DNA of 23,066 bases from Eimeria necatrix (taxonomy: Eukaryota > Apicomplexa > Conoidasida > Eucoccidiorida > Eimeriidae): NCBI RefSeq assembly GCF_000499385.1, contig NW_013654453.1, positions 1-23,066 of the forward strand, read 5' to 3'. Below, piece after piece: positions 1-8,717 of the stretch (positions are counted from its first letter, which is position 1; every line of letters begins with the position of its first letter). The notes beneath the pieces were generated by a model. The model was not told the origin of the DNA and did not search any database. It saw only the letters and a list, made by a program, of their open reading frames with translations. Both the position numbers and the translations under genes were made by a program.

Positions 1-96
1 TCTTTCTAGGAAATGGACTAGCGTAGGGAGCAGTTTATAGACCCTGCCCAAGGGACTGAGAGCACGTAGTCGCAGCTGCGGGCGCAGTGCACTACA
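1..96 (+). repeat. 3' end of an LTR (left edge of window)
   Basis: The stretch around 65-96 (cgtagtcgcagc..., ending gcactaca) matches the last ~35 bases of the complete LTR ending at 2973, including the terminal CACTACA. It is in the same orientation as the full element. What follows (ctaggtgtct) does not resemble the primer binding site seen after the 5' LTR at 2974, so this is the end of a solo LTR or the 3' LTR of an element lying left of the window. The bases before about 50 align only loosely by eye. Confidence 0.6.
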
Positions 97-862
97 CTAG
101 GTGTCTCGTTATTAGGCTGTATACTTAGTTGCTTATTTCTCACCTCACGTTTTTTGTCACTTCTGAGTAGTCCATATACAATTTTCTCGCTTTTTGATCT
201 TCAGTTTTTATTATTCATTCATTTTCCGTTAACTTTTGCACGTTCCATTCCACTGCTAGTTTTGAAGCGTTTCGCACTTCATTTTACTGCTTAGATGTTA
301 TTCTTCTTTAGTCCCTTGATGTCCGATATTTTTCTTTAGATTCCACTTATTCACAAATTTGTGGTTGTGTTCGGTTATTCAAGCGTGCCCATGTTTTTGT
401 GCAGCTGAATTCCTGTGTGTCGGACTCACCCTTTTGCCGTAGGGTCACTTTCCTCAATGTGGCAAAACGTCCATCGGTGTTTCCCAGTTCTTGTGATCCA
501 CTCTGTTTGTCCATAAGCATTCACTATTCCTCGTTTTCTAGGCACTGAAGCCTAGCAACAACACTTGAATGCCTTACTATATGGAGCAAACGAACAACTC
601 CCACTTCGTAAATGATAAAATGTGTACATTCGAGGCGAATGAGAGTGCGCGGGACGCGGTTTAGGAAAATGTGAATCAGGCGGGTCAAAATTAGTGAGCA
701 GTACAGAACAGAATCATTAAAGAAAGGAAACAACGAAAAACAAAAACTTGGAGAAGGCGGTAGTTGGAGGGCGGCAGGTCGACTTTAGTAAATACAAAGA
801 AAGCAAAATGTAGCTTACGCTGTGAAGAGACTTAAGGTGCAGGCTTAGGCTAATTTCTGCAG
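97..862. other. No confident gene
   Basis: The first ~430 bases are T-rich on the plus strand with many stops in all frames. The rest is A/G-rich with short open stretches only. A 31-codon open stretch beginning with ATG at about 570 is too short to call. A minus-strand frame of 69 codons at 524-733 shows no recognisable domain and no splice context. This could hold the 5' region or upstream introns of the candidate gene that ends at 1232. Confidence 0.4.
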
Positions 863-1232
863 CTTCCACTGGAGCTTCGGTCGCTCCCAAAGAGGCTCTA
901 GCAGCTGTTAGGATTTGTCACGATGTCATAGGCGAACGAACCTTCGGGAACACAGGGCAGCTCCCCGCTGAATGGAATGTTGAAACGAGTGCCTCTCTTG
1001 TCCAGGAGGCCTTCAGTTTTGTACAAATTCCATGGGGGAAATTTGATGGCTTTAAGGTATAATTGTTAGCCTACAGAGGCTCCATCTGGCCCTATGTAAG
1101 TGTCTCAAGGGCATTTAGGGTAGAGCCGTCATTGAAGGCGTCACCGAGATAATCAGGTCAAGGAATGTCGCATACCATTTCGCCCATGCTCTCGCTAAGG
1201 CGGGTGTCGTCGCAATGACGCTCAAATTTTAA
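863..1232 (+). CDS. Candidate terminal exons of an unrecognised gene
   Basis: Two open segments join in phase. The first runs 863-1056. It has a pyrimidine-preceded acceptor (aatttctgcag) and a GTATAA donor, and its frame stays open back to 826. The second runs 1119-1232, with acceptor catttag and stop TAA at 1230-1232. Together they encode about 101 residues with ordinary soluble-protein composition, for example ERTFGNTGQLPAEWNV in the first and VAYHFAHALAKAGVVA in the second. The inferred intron is only 62 bases with a weak donor. No family is recognised and no start codon is assigned. An open frame of about 65 codons is not rare by chance, so the support is the pairing, the phases and the composition. 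Transcript evidence would decide. Confidence 0.33.
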
Positions 1233-2249
1233 ATGTTGTTTGGGGGGCGGTATATTGCAGCTTCTCAGCTGCAAACTCTCAAGGAGTAAAGAGCGGATAT
1301 CGCTTAGCTTGGAATCCGCGTAGGATTTTTCCTGCGAGCTAGCGTGCACACTCTGGTGCTTTTACCCGGGAGCAGAGCTTCCGAAAAAGCTGAATGAAGA
1401 CAGGGACAATGCGACGGACTAGGTGCGGACAGTCTCAGTATCAGACGCGGCAAGGGGCCTTGGGGGGACGACGGCCTCGAATGAAGCTATTTTAGTAATA
1501 AGCATTTGTACTGCATGCCAACTCATAGGTGGCTCCGATTTTCTCTCGCATGCCTACACTTGCTGAGAGTTTAAATTATCTCCTTGCGCCTTCAGGCATT
1601 CTGTCTGCACATGGCTAGTTTCTGTGAAGCACATGAAAAGGCACGTGGGGGAATGTGGTACTCAAGTACACCAAAGGCGGTGGAAACTGGAAACTAAACA
1701 CAGATGCCAAAAACGAATCCCAAACTTTCGGCAGCGGATGCCTACATGAGCTGCTACGCCAACCATTCTAGTTTCATTGGTATGTGGTTCGTGCAATGTT
1801 GCACAAAAGCGCTACCCAGCTTTTCATACTGTAGAACACAGCGCACGGGCAAGCAAGGTGATACGAGCCTAACATTAGACAGATTCATGCAGTAAAGAAG
1901 TACAGCAATGAATATGCTGATAACGCCAGCTGGCGAGTCTTTGGTGCGTTTGACGGGGTGAACGTGTCAGTGCAAGCGCTCATGTGAGCATGAACTGTAG
2001 TACACTGTATTCTCTGCAGCGTCTACGATGCTGCACAGCCCACAACTCGGACGTTCTATGAAATATTCTCTACTACCGACGCATCGGTCGCGTAGCGTCT
2101 ACAAATGTATTAGAAGACCGTTTGTCTGTGCTGGCCCGGTGAGGATGTGACGCGCACCTATGCCGGCGTTGTCGGTAGCCACAAACTTGGAGCATTCGCA
2201 GGCATTTCTAGTCTATACATGTTAATTTGTTAGTAAATTGCATTTGTAT
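1233..2249. other. No confident gene; one splice-flanked open segment
   Basis: Mostly stop-rich. The best coding-like piece is 2020-2138 on the plus strand. It follows a textbook acceptor (tattctctgcag), stays open for 39 codons and ends at a good donor (ccg|gtgagg). Weaker open pieces lie at 1704-1779 (ATG start, donor GTATGT) and 1883-1943. Chaining all three would need an intron of about 25 bases, which is not credible, so no gene model is proposed. 1233-1500 is compatible with a 3' untranslated region of the candidate gene ending at 1232. Confidence 0.3.
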
Positions 2250-2558
2250 TTCACTAGGAAGAGGTTACAGGGCTCAATCCGCGTTTCATCCTCTTAACCG
2301 CCTATAGGTCATCAGTTAGACCTCAGGTGACTGTGGTCACCAGCAAGCCCCATTGTAGTGTACAGGGCCTATTGCTGCGACTACGCTGCTACCTGCCCCT
2401 CTAGCAGGGCCTACAAACGGCACCTAACGTAGGCCCATTTCCTGGAAACTGTAGCTTATTTTTATCGAAATACAACAATTCTTAAGTTTTTCAAAATCTG
2501 TCTGTTCGAATCGCCCCACTCTGGGAGCTCGCCTCCTAGGCCCTATGGAGAGGAGGCC
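2250..2558 (-). repeat. Inverted, rearranged LTR fragment
   Basis: Read on the minus strand, 2558 down to 2354 resembles the 3' half of the LTR at 8718-9136: agattttgaaaaa, then gtatttcg, then ggcaggt.agcagcgtagt, then gtacactac. It ends at CACTACA (2360-2354). Directly beyond, 2353 down to about 2250 matches the start of an LTR from its 21st base onward; atggggcttgctggtgacc is identical over 19 bases, then similarity is patchy. So an LTR end is fused to an LTR start through one shared CACTACA. The 5' LTR of the full element abuts this piece at 2559. Outer limits are approximate. Confidence 0.65.
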
Positions 2559-2973
2559 TGTAGTGCTGAGACACTACAATGGGGCTGACTAGTGTCCTAG
2601 GGATGATAGCTAGCTAGCGACCTGCAAGGGGCCGCGACACTGGAGGGGGGCATGACCCCCCCAATACATGAAAAAAATAAGAAACGCCGTTAGTGAGTTC
2701 TAGTGAAAACGTGAATTGTGCGGAAATCGTGTGGAGACTGGGGCTGGCGATAGCGCCGGCACCAATGCGACCTTCCCCCCCTAGGGTCTAGGGGGTAAGC
2801 TCCGAGAAGGGAGCGAATCGAAGACAGAGAACACAGACACTTCTTCTTGAATTGTCGTTTTTCGACGGAATAAAGCTGTAGAGACCGAGAATGGGGCTAA
2901 TCTAGGTGTAGGATCTAGACCTGTAGAGGGACAGGAAACAGCGTAGTCGCAGCAGTAGGCGCCGCGCACTACA
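2559..2973 (+). repeat. 5' LTR
   Basis: 415 bases bounded by the inverted termini TGTAGTG and CACTACA, and followed at once by a primer binding site. The first 20 bases form their own inverted repeat (TGTAGTG, 6-base loop, CACTACA at 2572-2578). A 30-base core at 2734-2763 matches 8892-8921 in the 3' LTR at 27 of 30 positions (gctgg.gatagcgccggcacc). Much of the rest aligns poorly with the 3' LTR. A pyrimidine-rich stretch (ccttccccccctag) lies near 2770-2785. No obvious TATA box is seen. Confidence 0.85.
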
Positions 2974-2975
2974 TT

Positions 2976-2997
2976 TGGGGGCTGTTCCGGGATTGAA
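2976..2997 (+). other. Probable primer binding site
   Basis: Starts three bases after the LTR end with TGGGGG. Its reverse complement ends in CCA and carries TTCAATC, a T-loop-like motif, at roughly the right distance (one base short of the 23 from T54 to A76). It therefore looks complementary to the 3' end of a tRNA. Which tRNA cannot be told from the window; it does not read as the common initiator-methionine type site (TGGTA...). Confidence 0.6.
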
Positions 2998-3076
2998 ATC
3001 TTTATTCTTTCCGGACTTGGGAGTATAATTATCTTGTTTTAATGCCACGCACCTAGAAATCTTTGCTCGGTAAGGG

Positions 3077-4168
3077 ATGCACCTCCGCAACGGACGCGTC
3101 ATCGGTCCCACACCACAGGAGACTCCAACAATGTCGGTCAACAAGTTGCCGAGCGGAACACCCGCCCACCACCGCCACGCGACTCCGAAACCCACCGTGG
3201 CAGAGCGGTCGCATGGGCATAAGGAGGCGCCCCCGCAGGAGACCCCTTTGCCCAACGTCTCGCCAGGGGACAGTCCCATCGTCACCTGGAACCAATTCCA
3301 GTCTGCAATGAGCGTGATTAGAACGGTGATAGGGGGAGCCGGAGCATCCGGGGCAACGACTCTTATACTACCTGAAGACGGCAGCACGATGAAGGCCTTT
3401 CTGAAGCGCATCGAGCGTCGGTACACCCAAATGGGATTGGAACCGCGCGAGTGGGGAGATGCACTCATAGACCACCTTGTGGGCCCGGCTCTAACTTATT
3501 TGATGTATCTACAGGAAACTATTGACCTAAGTGACTGGGCAACTGTACGGTGCAGGCTTTTGGAGCGGTTCGACAGAACAATGTCACAGAGTCAATTGTT
3601 AACGGAGTTGACAAAGGTTCGGTGGAACGGCGACCCAAAGGAATACACCGATCAGTTTGCGGCGGTGGCAGAACGGGGTTTGGGTCTACCCCCCGACGAA
3701 ATCGCGGACTACTATTTTAGTGGACTACCGACAGATCTCCATCTCCTAATCACCAATAACGGACACGTGAAATACCAGTCGTGGGAGCAAGCGTCAATCG
3801 CCGCAGCGCGGATTCACGAGCCCAAGCACAGCGTGCCGGAACTCCGAGAAAGGATCAACCGGGCCATTAGCCAGGCCGCCCAAGCCAAGGGACTTAGTGG
3901 GCGCCAGGCAATTGAAAATCGTTCTGGGAGAACCCACGCTAACTGTTTTGAGTGTCAGGGACGCGGACACCCGGCACGTGCCTGCCCTAGCAAAGGGGAA
4001 CGTACCAGACGTCCGGGGGATATCTGCAAGAAGTGCGGCGGTGTCGGACACTATGCTCGGGACTGTCCTACGTATGAACGAAGTCGGCCCGAGCAGGTGG
4101 ACAAGGGCAGTAGAACTCCCACCCGTTCTAGCACTGAGAAGACGGAACGATCAAACTTGCGGGTCTAG
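3077..4168 (+). CDS. gag: Gag polyprotein with two CCHC zinc knuckles
   Basis: A 363-residue intact frame starting at the first ATG after the primer binding site. The N-terminal ~70 residues are basic, Pro/His-rich and probably disordered. Residues ~75-240 form the helical capsid-like region of retrotransposon Gag (WNQF near 74, then the RRYTQMGLEPREW region and YLMYLQETIDLSDW). Two nucleocapsid knuckles of the form C-x2-C-x4-H-x4-C sit at C290/C293/H298/C303 and C317/C320/H325/C330, followed by a charged tail. Gag would assemble cytoplasmic particles and bind element RNA. It is the only intact frame of the element. The pol frame begins 31 bases before its stop, in the -1 frame. Start assignment is by position only. 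Confidence 0.88.
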   Translation: MHLRNGRVIGPTPQETPTMSVNKLPSGTPAHHRHATPKPTVAERSHGHKEAPPQETPLPNVSPGDSPIVTWNQFQSAMSVIRTVIGGAGASGATTLILPEDGSTMKAFLKRIERRYTQMGLEPREWGDALIDHLVGPALTYLMYLQETIDLSDWATVRCRLLERFDRTMSQSQLLTELTKVRWNGDPKEYTDQFAAVAERGLGLPPDEIADYYFSGLPTDLHLLITNNGHVKYQSWEQASIAAARIHEPKHSVPELRERINRAISQAAQAKGLSGRQAIENRSGRTHANCFECQGRGHPARACPSKGERTRRPGDICKKCGGVGHYARDCPTYERSRPEQVDKGSRTPTRSSTEKTERSNLRV

Positions 4169-5997
4169 GCGTGGGTGGAGACGAGCGTTCTAGGCCGCGT
4201 AGCCATGGCAAAGGGATGATGTGTCCGGTAGCGACAGGCCTTAATGCCATTCCAGTCTCCCAAGAGATGGGAAACCAACTCCTCCGCACTGCGAGAGGAG
4301 CCGATAAGAGTGACGAGCGAGCGGAAGGGACTCAGCCGCTTCCGGAAACGCGATGGGAGTCTGGGTCAGAGTCGACCCTGAGTGAAGAGACTCCGGACGC
4401 GACGATGAATAGCAGCAGGAAGTCTGCACAGGCGACAGAAGACAGAAATAGGTCAGACGCGACAGAGATTGTGCCACACTGGTGGAGGGAGACTTGCATG
4501 AAAGAGTCTTACGATCAAGGGGGAGCGTTGTGCTGTGCGGGTGCGACGGCGGTACTTCGCGTTGAGCTTGTAGGGAGTCCTTGCGAGGCCCTCTTGAACA
4601 CTGGGGCTTCTAGAAGTTTCATTAGTCCTAAATTGGTCGAACGACTGCAGCTGAAAGTGCGGAGACTACCAAAGGAACATAGGTTCACCATAGCTACAGG
4701 TGCACTATTACGCATTGATCGGGTAGTGACGGGATTGACGTTGTGGTGTGGACATACACGTTTTTCCGGGGACTTTCTAGTGGGACCCGTTCCCTACGAC
4801 TTAGTCTTGGGTTTGGATTGGCTGACGGAACACAAGGTGGCCTGGTACTTCCAGTCTGACAAACTCCGAACCTATGTGAATGGCCAGTGGTGCGAGCTAC
4901 CAGTCGTTCGGACGGGTGAATCGACGCGGCAAAGCGATAGCTCCACCGTAGTCTACCCTCGGACTCCAGCAGAGCAAGCATACGAGATCTTGGCCAAACA
5001 AGTGGCGGGTATGTCAGCCGAGGAGGCAGCTGTATTCCTACGCCCGCCGCCAAAGAGGTACAAGTCCCGCGCGAAGACTAAGGCCAAGGCGCGGATAACG
5101 TCGCTCGTTCGTCAGGCGGTGAACGATACTAACGATCTCAAGGCTCCGTTGCACGGTTTGCATCTCATACTGGCTTTGCCCGAAGCCGATTCGGCAGTGC
5201 CCTTAAGACTCTCGGATAAATGGCAAGGCGCGCTTTGTTGCGCGTTGATAGGGAGTCAACCCACGTCCTCCGGCTGCAGTAGTCCTTTGGCTTCCACCGC
5301 CTCGGCGACAGCGGAGAGTGACGAGGAGTCTCCCTGGCCTATGGCAAAGCTCGAACACACCCTATTCGGCGAATGGATCAATTCAGATGAGGCGCAGGAA
5401 ATTCCAAGTGAGGTTGCTCAGGTGCTGCACGAGTATCGGGCGGTTTTCCCCGATACCTTACCTAAAGGTTTACCTCCGAAGCGCCCTCATGATCATCATA
5501 TTCTCCTGGCGCCTGGGAAACTTTCAGCGAGATCTGCAATATACCGTATGACCCCAGAGCAGCTCACTTTCCACAAACAGGAGATAGCCAAATTATCGGA
5601 ATATGGTTGGATCGGACCTACCTACTCGCCTATTTGCTCACCTACGATCATGGTGGACAAGCGTGATGATGGCTCCGGGGAGCGGAAGATGCGGATGGTT
5701 GTCAATTATCAAGCCTTGAATGCGCTTACGATAGCCCCTGATTTTCCATTACCTCCCATTCAAACCATTCTGGAGCTGCTCGGAGGCGCCAAGTATTTCT
5801 CCACCTTGGACCTGGAAGCAGGATTCCATCAAATACATACGGCTAAGGAAGACCGGTGGAAGACGGCCTTCCGGTCCGTTCTCGGGCAATTCGAGTATCG
5901 CGTGATGCCCTTCGGTCTTAAGGGGGCTCCCGCTACGTTCCAGGCCAATATTAATGCCTATTTACAACCCCTATTGGGACAGGGCGTTATTGCGTAA
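4138..5997 (+). pseudogene. pol: Pol, first part: protease and reverse transcriptase, broken
   Basis: Open from 4138 (after a TGA at 4135) to TAA at 5995-5997, in the -1 frame relative to gag and overlapping it by 31 bases. Residues here are counted from a GTG at 4171. The protease is recognised by N-T-G-A-S at 143-147, where the family has Asp in the first position, and by YDLVLGLDWL downstream. The reverse transcriptase follows: HHILLAPG, the SPICSP block, RMVVNYQALN (the family usually has Asp where N512 is), the intact first catalytic Asp in STLDLEAGFHQI, and VMPFGLKGAPATFQ. The frame stops exactly at the first residue of the x-x-D-D catalytic motif; the codons after the stop still encode LDD. 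Even with readthrough, a one-base frameshift near 6012 would end translation at 6058-6060. Protease and polymerase from this copy should be inactive. Confidence 0.9.
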
Positions 5998-6005
5998 CTG
6001 GATGA

Positions 6006-8354
6006 TGTACTATCTATAGCTCTGATCTCTCTGAGCACGTCTCTCTTCTGCGACAAGTCCTAAGTATTTTTCTTCGACATCAGTTTTACCCAAAATTCCG
6101 CAAATGCAAGTTTGCAAGGCAAACCATTACTTATTTGGGCTATACCGTATCTGCTACGGGGATCAAACCCGCAGAAGACAAAATCGAAGCCATCCGGCAT
6201 TGGCCGGAGGTGCTGGAGAACGAAACGCAAGTGCGCCAGTTTCTCGGTACCATAAATTACTGTCGCATGTTCATGGGACCAGACTACGCCGACGTTGCTC
6301 GGCCGCTGGTTGATCTAACGCGTAAAGACGTCAGTTTCAAATGGACAGAGCTTCACACGCAAGCGGTGCGGCAGCTCAAACAGCGTTTAATAGACTTCAC
6401 TACCTTACAGGTCCCCGACACGACGAAGCCCTTCGAGTTATACACAGATGCCTCTGGTTACGCAGTCGGAGCAGTTCTTGAACAAGACGGTAAACCCATC
6501 GGCTTCCTCAGTCAAGTCATGAACCCCACGCAGCAGAGATACTCGATCTACGATCAGGAACACTTGGCGTTGGTCACGGAGCTGGACAAGTGGGCGCACT
6601 TGCTCCGTGTCTCCAAGGTGACGGCTTTCACGGATCATCAAGCTCTAACCCATCTCCAACGACTCCAAGCATCGAAGCCTCTGCGCGGACGCACCGCCCG
6701 GTGGCTAGACTTCCTTGCAGAGTTCCCGGATTTGCACATCACGTATGTTCAGGGAGCGCGCAATCAAGTTGACGACGCCTTGTCTCGCCGTCCCGGCCTC
6801 TCTAACACCTGCTCGCACGACACACCATCGGCACCGCTGATGCTCGCAACAGGAGAAGCGAGCGCGGCTCCCAGCTCCCGCGGTCCGCCTCCCAACTATC
6901 GCGAGCTCGCCGGAATTCGCCCGCGCCGCCCTCGACGACACAGCACGCAGTCTGCGCCTTCCCCTGCGCCGCAGGAACCCAACCCAGAGCCGGAACCTCC
7001 TGCACTTACAACGAAGGCTCCCGCTGGTCCCCCGGACGCGCGCCATTGGCTGCAAGCGTACTCGAAGTGTCCTGTTTTTCGAGTTCCCTACGAAGACGCA
7101 GCAAACCAACCAGGAGAAGCTCTGCAGATCGAGTTCTGTCACCGCCAATCTACCTTTCGCTACGTAGAGCCTTACCTGCACATCCGCGTTCATGGACTGT
7201 GGCGCATCTGCGTCCCCCAGTTCCCTGAGTTCCTTACTCACGTTCTGCATTCGCATCACGACCATGTCACAGCCGGCCATCGAGGGCAGAAAAAGACCTT
7301 TGCAGCCCTCAGCAAGCTCTACTACTGGCCTGGAATGCGTGCCTATACCACCGCTTATGTTGAGTCATGCACCCACTGTCGCGCTTCAAAATCCCTTAAC
7401 CAGAAGCCTGCAGGCCTTCTTCAACAGTTGCTCATCCCTTCTCGTCGATGGGCACACGTGAGCCTCGATTTCATCACAGATCTTCCCCTTACATCGACAG
7501 GGCACGACTCGATCCTTGTCATGGTCGATTGCCTCAGCAAGATGCCTCATCTCGTTCCTGCAAAGAAATCTTTCACAGCAGCAGACACCGTGGAGCTCCT
7601 CGCAGACCGCCTTATCCGCTACCATGGATTTCCAGAGGCGCTTATATCGGACCGAGACTCCCGCTTCCAGTCGGATCTTTGGAACCAACTCTGCCGCCGC
7701 TTTAACATCAAACGGTGCATGTTCTCGTCCTACCATCACCAAAGCGACGGCCAAACTGAACGGGTTAACCGCACACTGGAGCAGATGCTTCGTACCTATA
7801 TCAAATCTGACGAACGCGAGTGGGAGCGTTTGCTTCCGGCCTTGGAACTTGCCTACAACACAACAAGTCATTCATCCACTGAGTTCTCTCCCTTCGAGGT
7901 CATGATTTTCGAGAACCCGTTGGCTGCTGCGGACCTTGATACCGTAGGCGCGTTAGCTCCTACGCTGACTCCTCCGATGACTATGCTTTTCCGGCAGCTC
8001 TGCGACAGAGCACAGAGTCACATCCTGAAGGCCAAATGGCAGCAGAAGTACTACGCAGACACAAAGCATCGAGCAGTGGAGTATGCGGTGGAAGACAAGG
8101 TCTGGCTCAGCAGCAGGCACCTACCGCCTTTCCACAGCTGCCCTAAGTTCGAGCCCCGTTACCGCGGGCCCTTCGAAGTCATCGAACGCATAGGAACTGT
8201 CGCTTACCGTCTCGCTGTGCCTCCCACCTATGAATGCCATAACGTTTTCCACGTTTCGCAGCTAGTTCGGTTCCCTCGGCAGCCGACGCCGCCTGGCCTC
8301 CTATGCACGATGCAGCAGGCAATCCCACAGAGGAATACGAAGTCGACTAAATAA
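6006..8354 (+). pseudogene. pol: Pol, second part: RNase H and integrase, detached
   Basis: Open from 6006 (after TGA at 6003) to TAA at 8352-8354, shifted one base from the upstream frame. Similarity to the reverse transcriptase thumb begins at about 6012. Numbering from ATG 6135: RNase H has its four acids at D105 (YTDAS), E142 (YDQEH), D167 (TDHQ) and D214 (VDDALSRR). A Pro-rich linker covers ~219-310. The integrase zinc-binding region ends in C412/C415 (CTHC) after GHRGQKKT. The catalytic triad is D445, D506, E542, with 35 residues between the second Asp and Glu as the family requires. The GPF module is at 678-680 (RGPFEV), followed by HVSQL. RNase H and integrase motifs are intact, but no start signal of its own is apparent. 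It was once continuous with the upstream pol frame. Confidence 0.92.
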
Positions 8355-8539
8355 TGGACCAACACGGCTCGGGAGATGCAGCCCAGTACCTCGTGAAGTG
8401 GCGGGGAACCCCTGAAGATCAAGCCACATGGGAGCCAACTCACCACCTTACACGCTCCCCGGCTTTGCTTCGCACTTGGCGCCGCCGCCAACGAAGACGT
8501 CTTCAGGCTCGAAACAACGTTGGTCCTTCCGAGCCGTAG
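8303..8539 (+). pseudogene. Chromodomain tail of integrase, frameshifted and interrupted
   Basis: In the -1 frame relative to the integrase frame, this stretch encodes the chromodomain start TEEYEVD, then a TAA stop at 8348-8350. It continues with IMDQHGSG, QYLVKWRG, ATWEP and a basic Arg-rich tail to the stop at 8537-8539. YLVKWRG...ATWEP is the hallmark of chromoviral chromodomains, which steer integration by binding modified histones, typically H3K9me heterochromatin. The frame switch from integrase lies near 8300-8309, consistent with one lost base. So the integrase of this copy ends without its targeting domain. An ATG at 8354 could in principle start a 61-residue peptide, but the domain's first strand would be missing. 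Confidence 0.88.
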
Positions 8540-8586
8540 ACGTATGGGTCCGTTACATTCCACCGCCTGCAGCAAGGGCACCCTTC

Positions 8587-8629
8587 AATGAGGAGGGGGG
8601 AGTGAGCGCTGCGCACCGCGTGCGCTCAC
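8587..8629 (+). other. Purine tract followed by a hairpin
   Basis: A purine run (aatgaggaggggggagtgag, 8587-8606) is immediately followed by, and overlaps, a perfect 8-base inverted repeat: GTGAGCGC at 8602-8609 and GCGCTCAC at 8622-8629, with a 12-base loop. The tract resembles a plus-strand-priming polypurine tract, but the 3' LTR starts about 90 bases further on. Confidence 0.5.
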
Positions 8630-8705
8630 GGCGTTAGCTTTAGAAGAGCACAGAGATTGAAAAGGCAAAAATAATGTGCTTTGGGGTAGGTCTCTTCAGT
8701 CCGGC

Positions 8706-8716
8706 AAGTGGGGAAG
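8706..8716 (+). other. Polypurine tract next to the 3' LTR
   Basis: aagtggggaag ends two bases before the TGTAGTG that opens the 3' LTR, which is the position expected for the primer of plus-strand DNA synthesis. It is short and contains one T. Confidence 0.5.
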
Positions 8717-8717
8717 T

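Noticed and set aside
1857..1882. A chain of small plus-strand exons from 1704 to 2138 with matching phases
   Set aside because: It would need an intron of about 25 bases (and a similar one at 10563-10586 elsewhere), far below sizes seen in the PPR gene here (113-357 bases).
1940..1957. FGAFDG, resembling the FGVFDGHGG motif of PP2C phosphatases
   Set aside because: The following residues do not match, the frame stops soon after, and no other PP2C motif is nearby.
2512..2540. gttcgaatcgcc, resembling a tRNA T-arm
   Set aside because: No matching D-arm, anticodon arm or acceptor stem around it, and it falls in LTR-derived sequence.
6705..7280. 191-codon minus-strand frame inside the integrase region
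   Set aside because: Antisense to a GC-rich pol segment with clear RNase H and integrase motifs; no domain on the minus strand.
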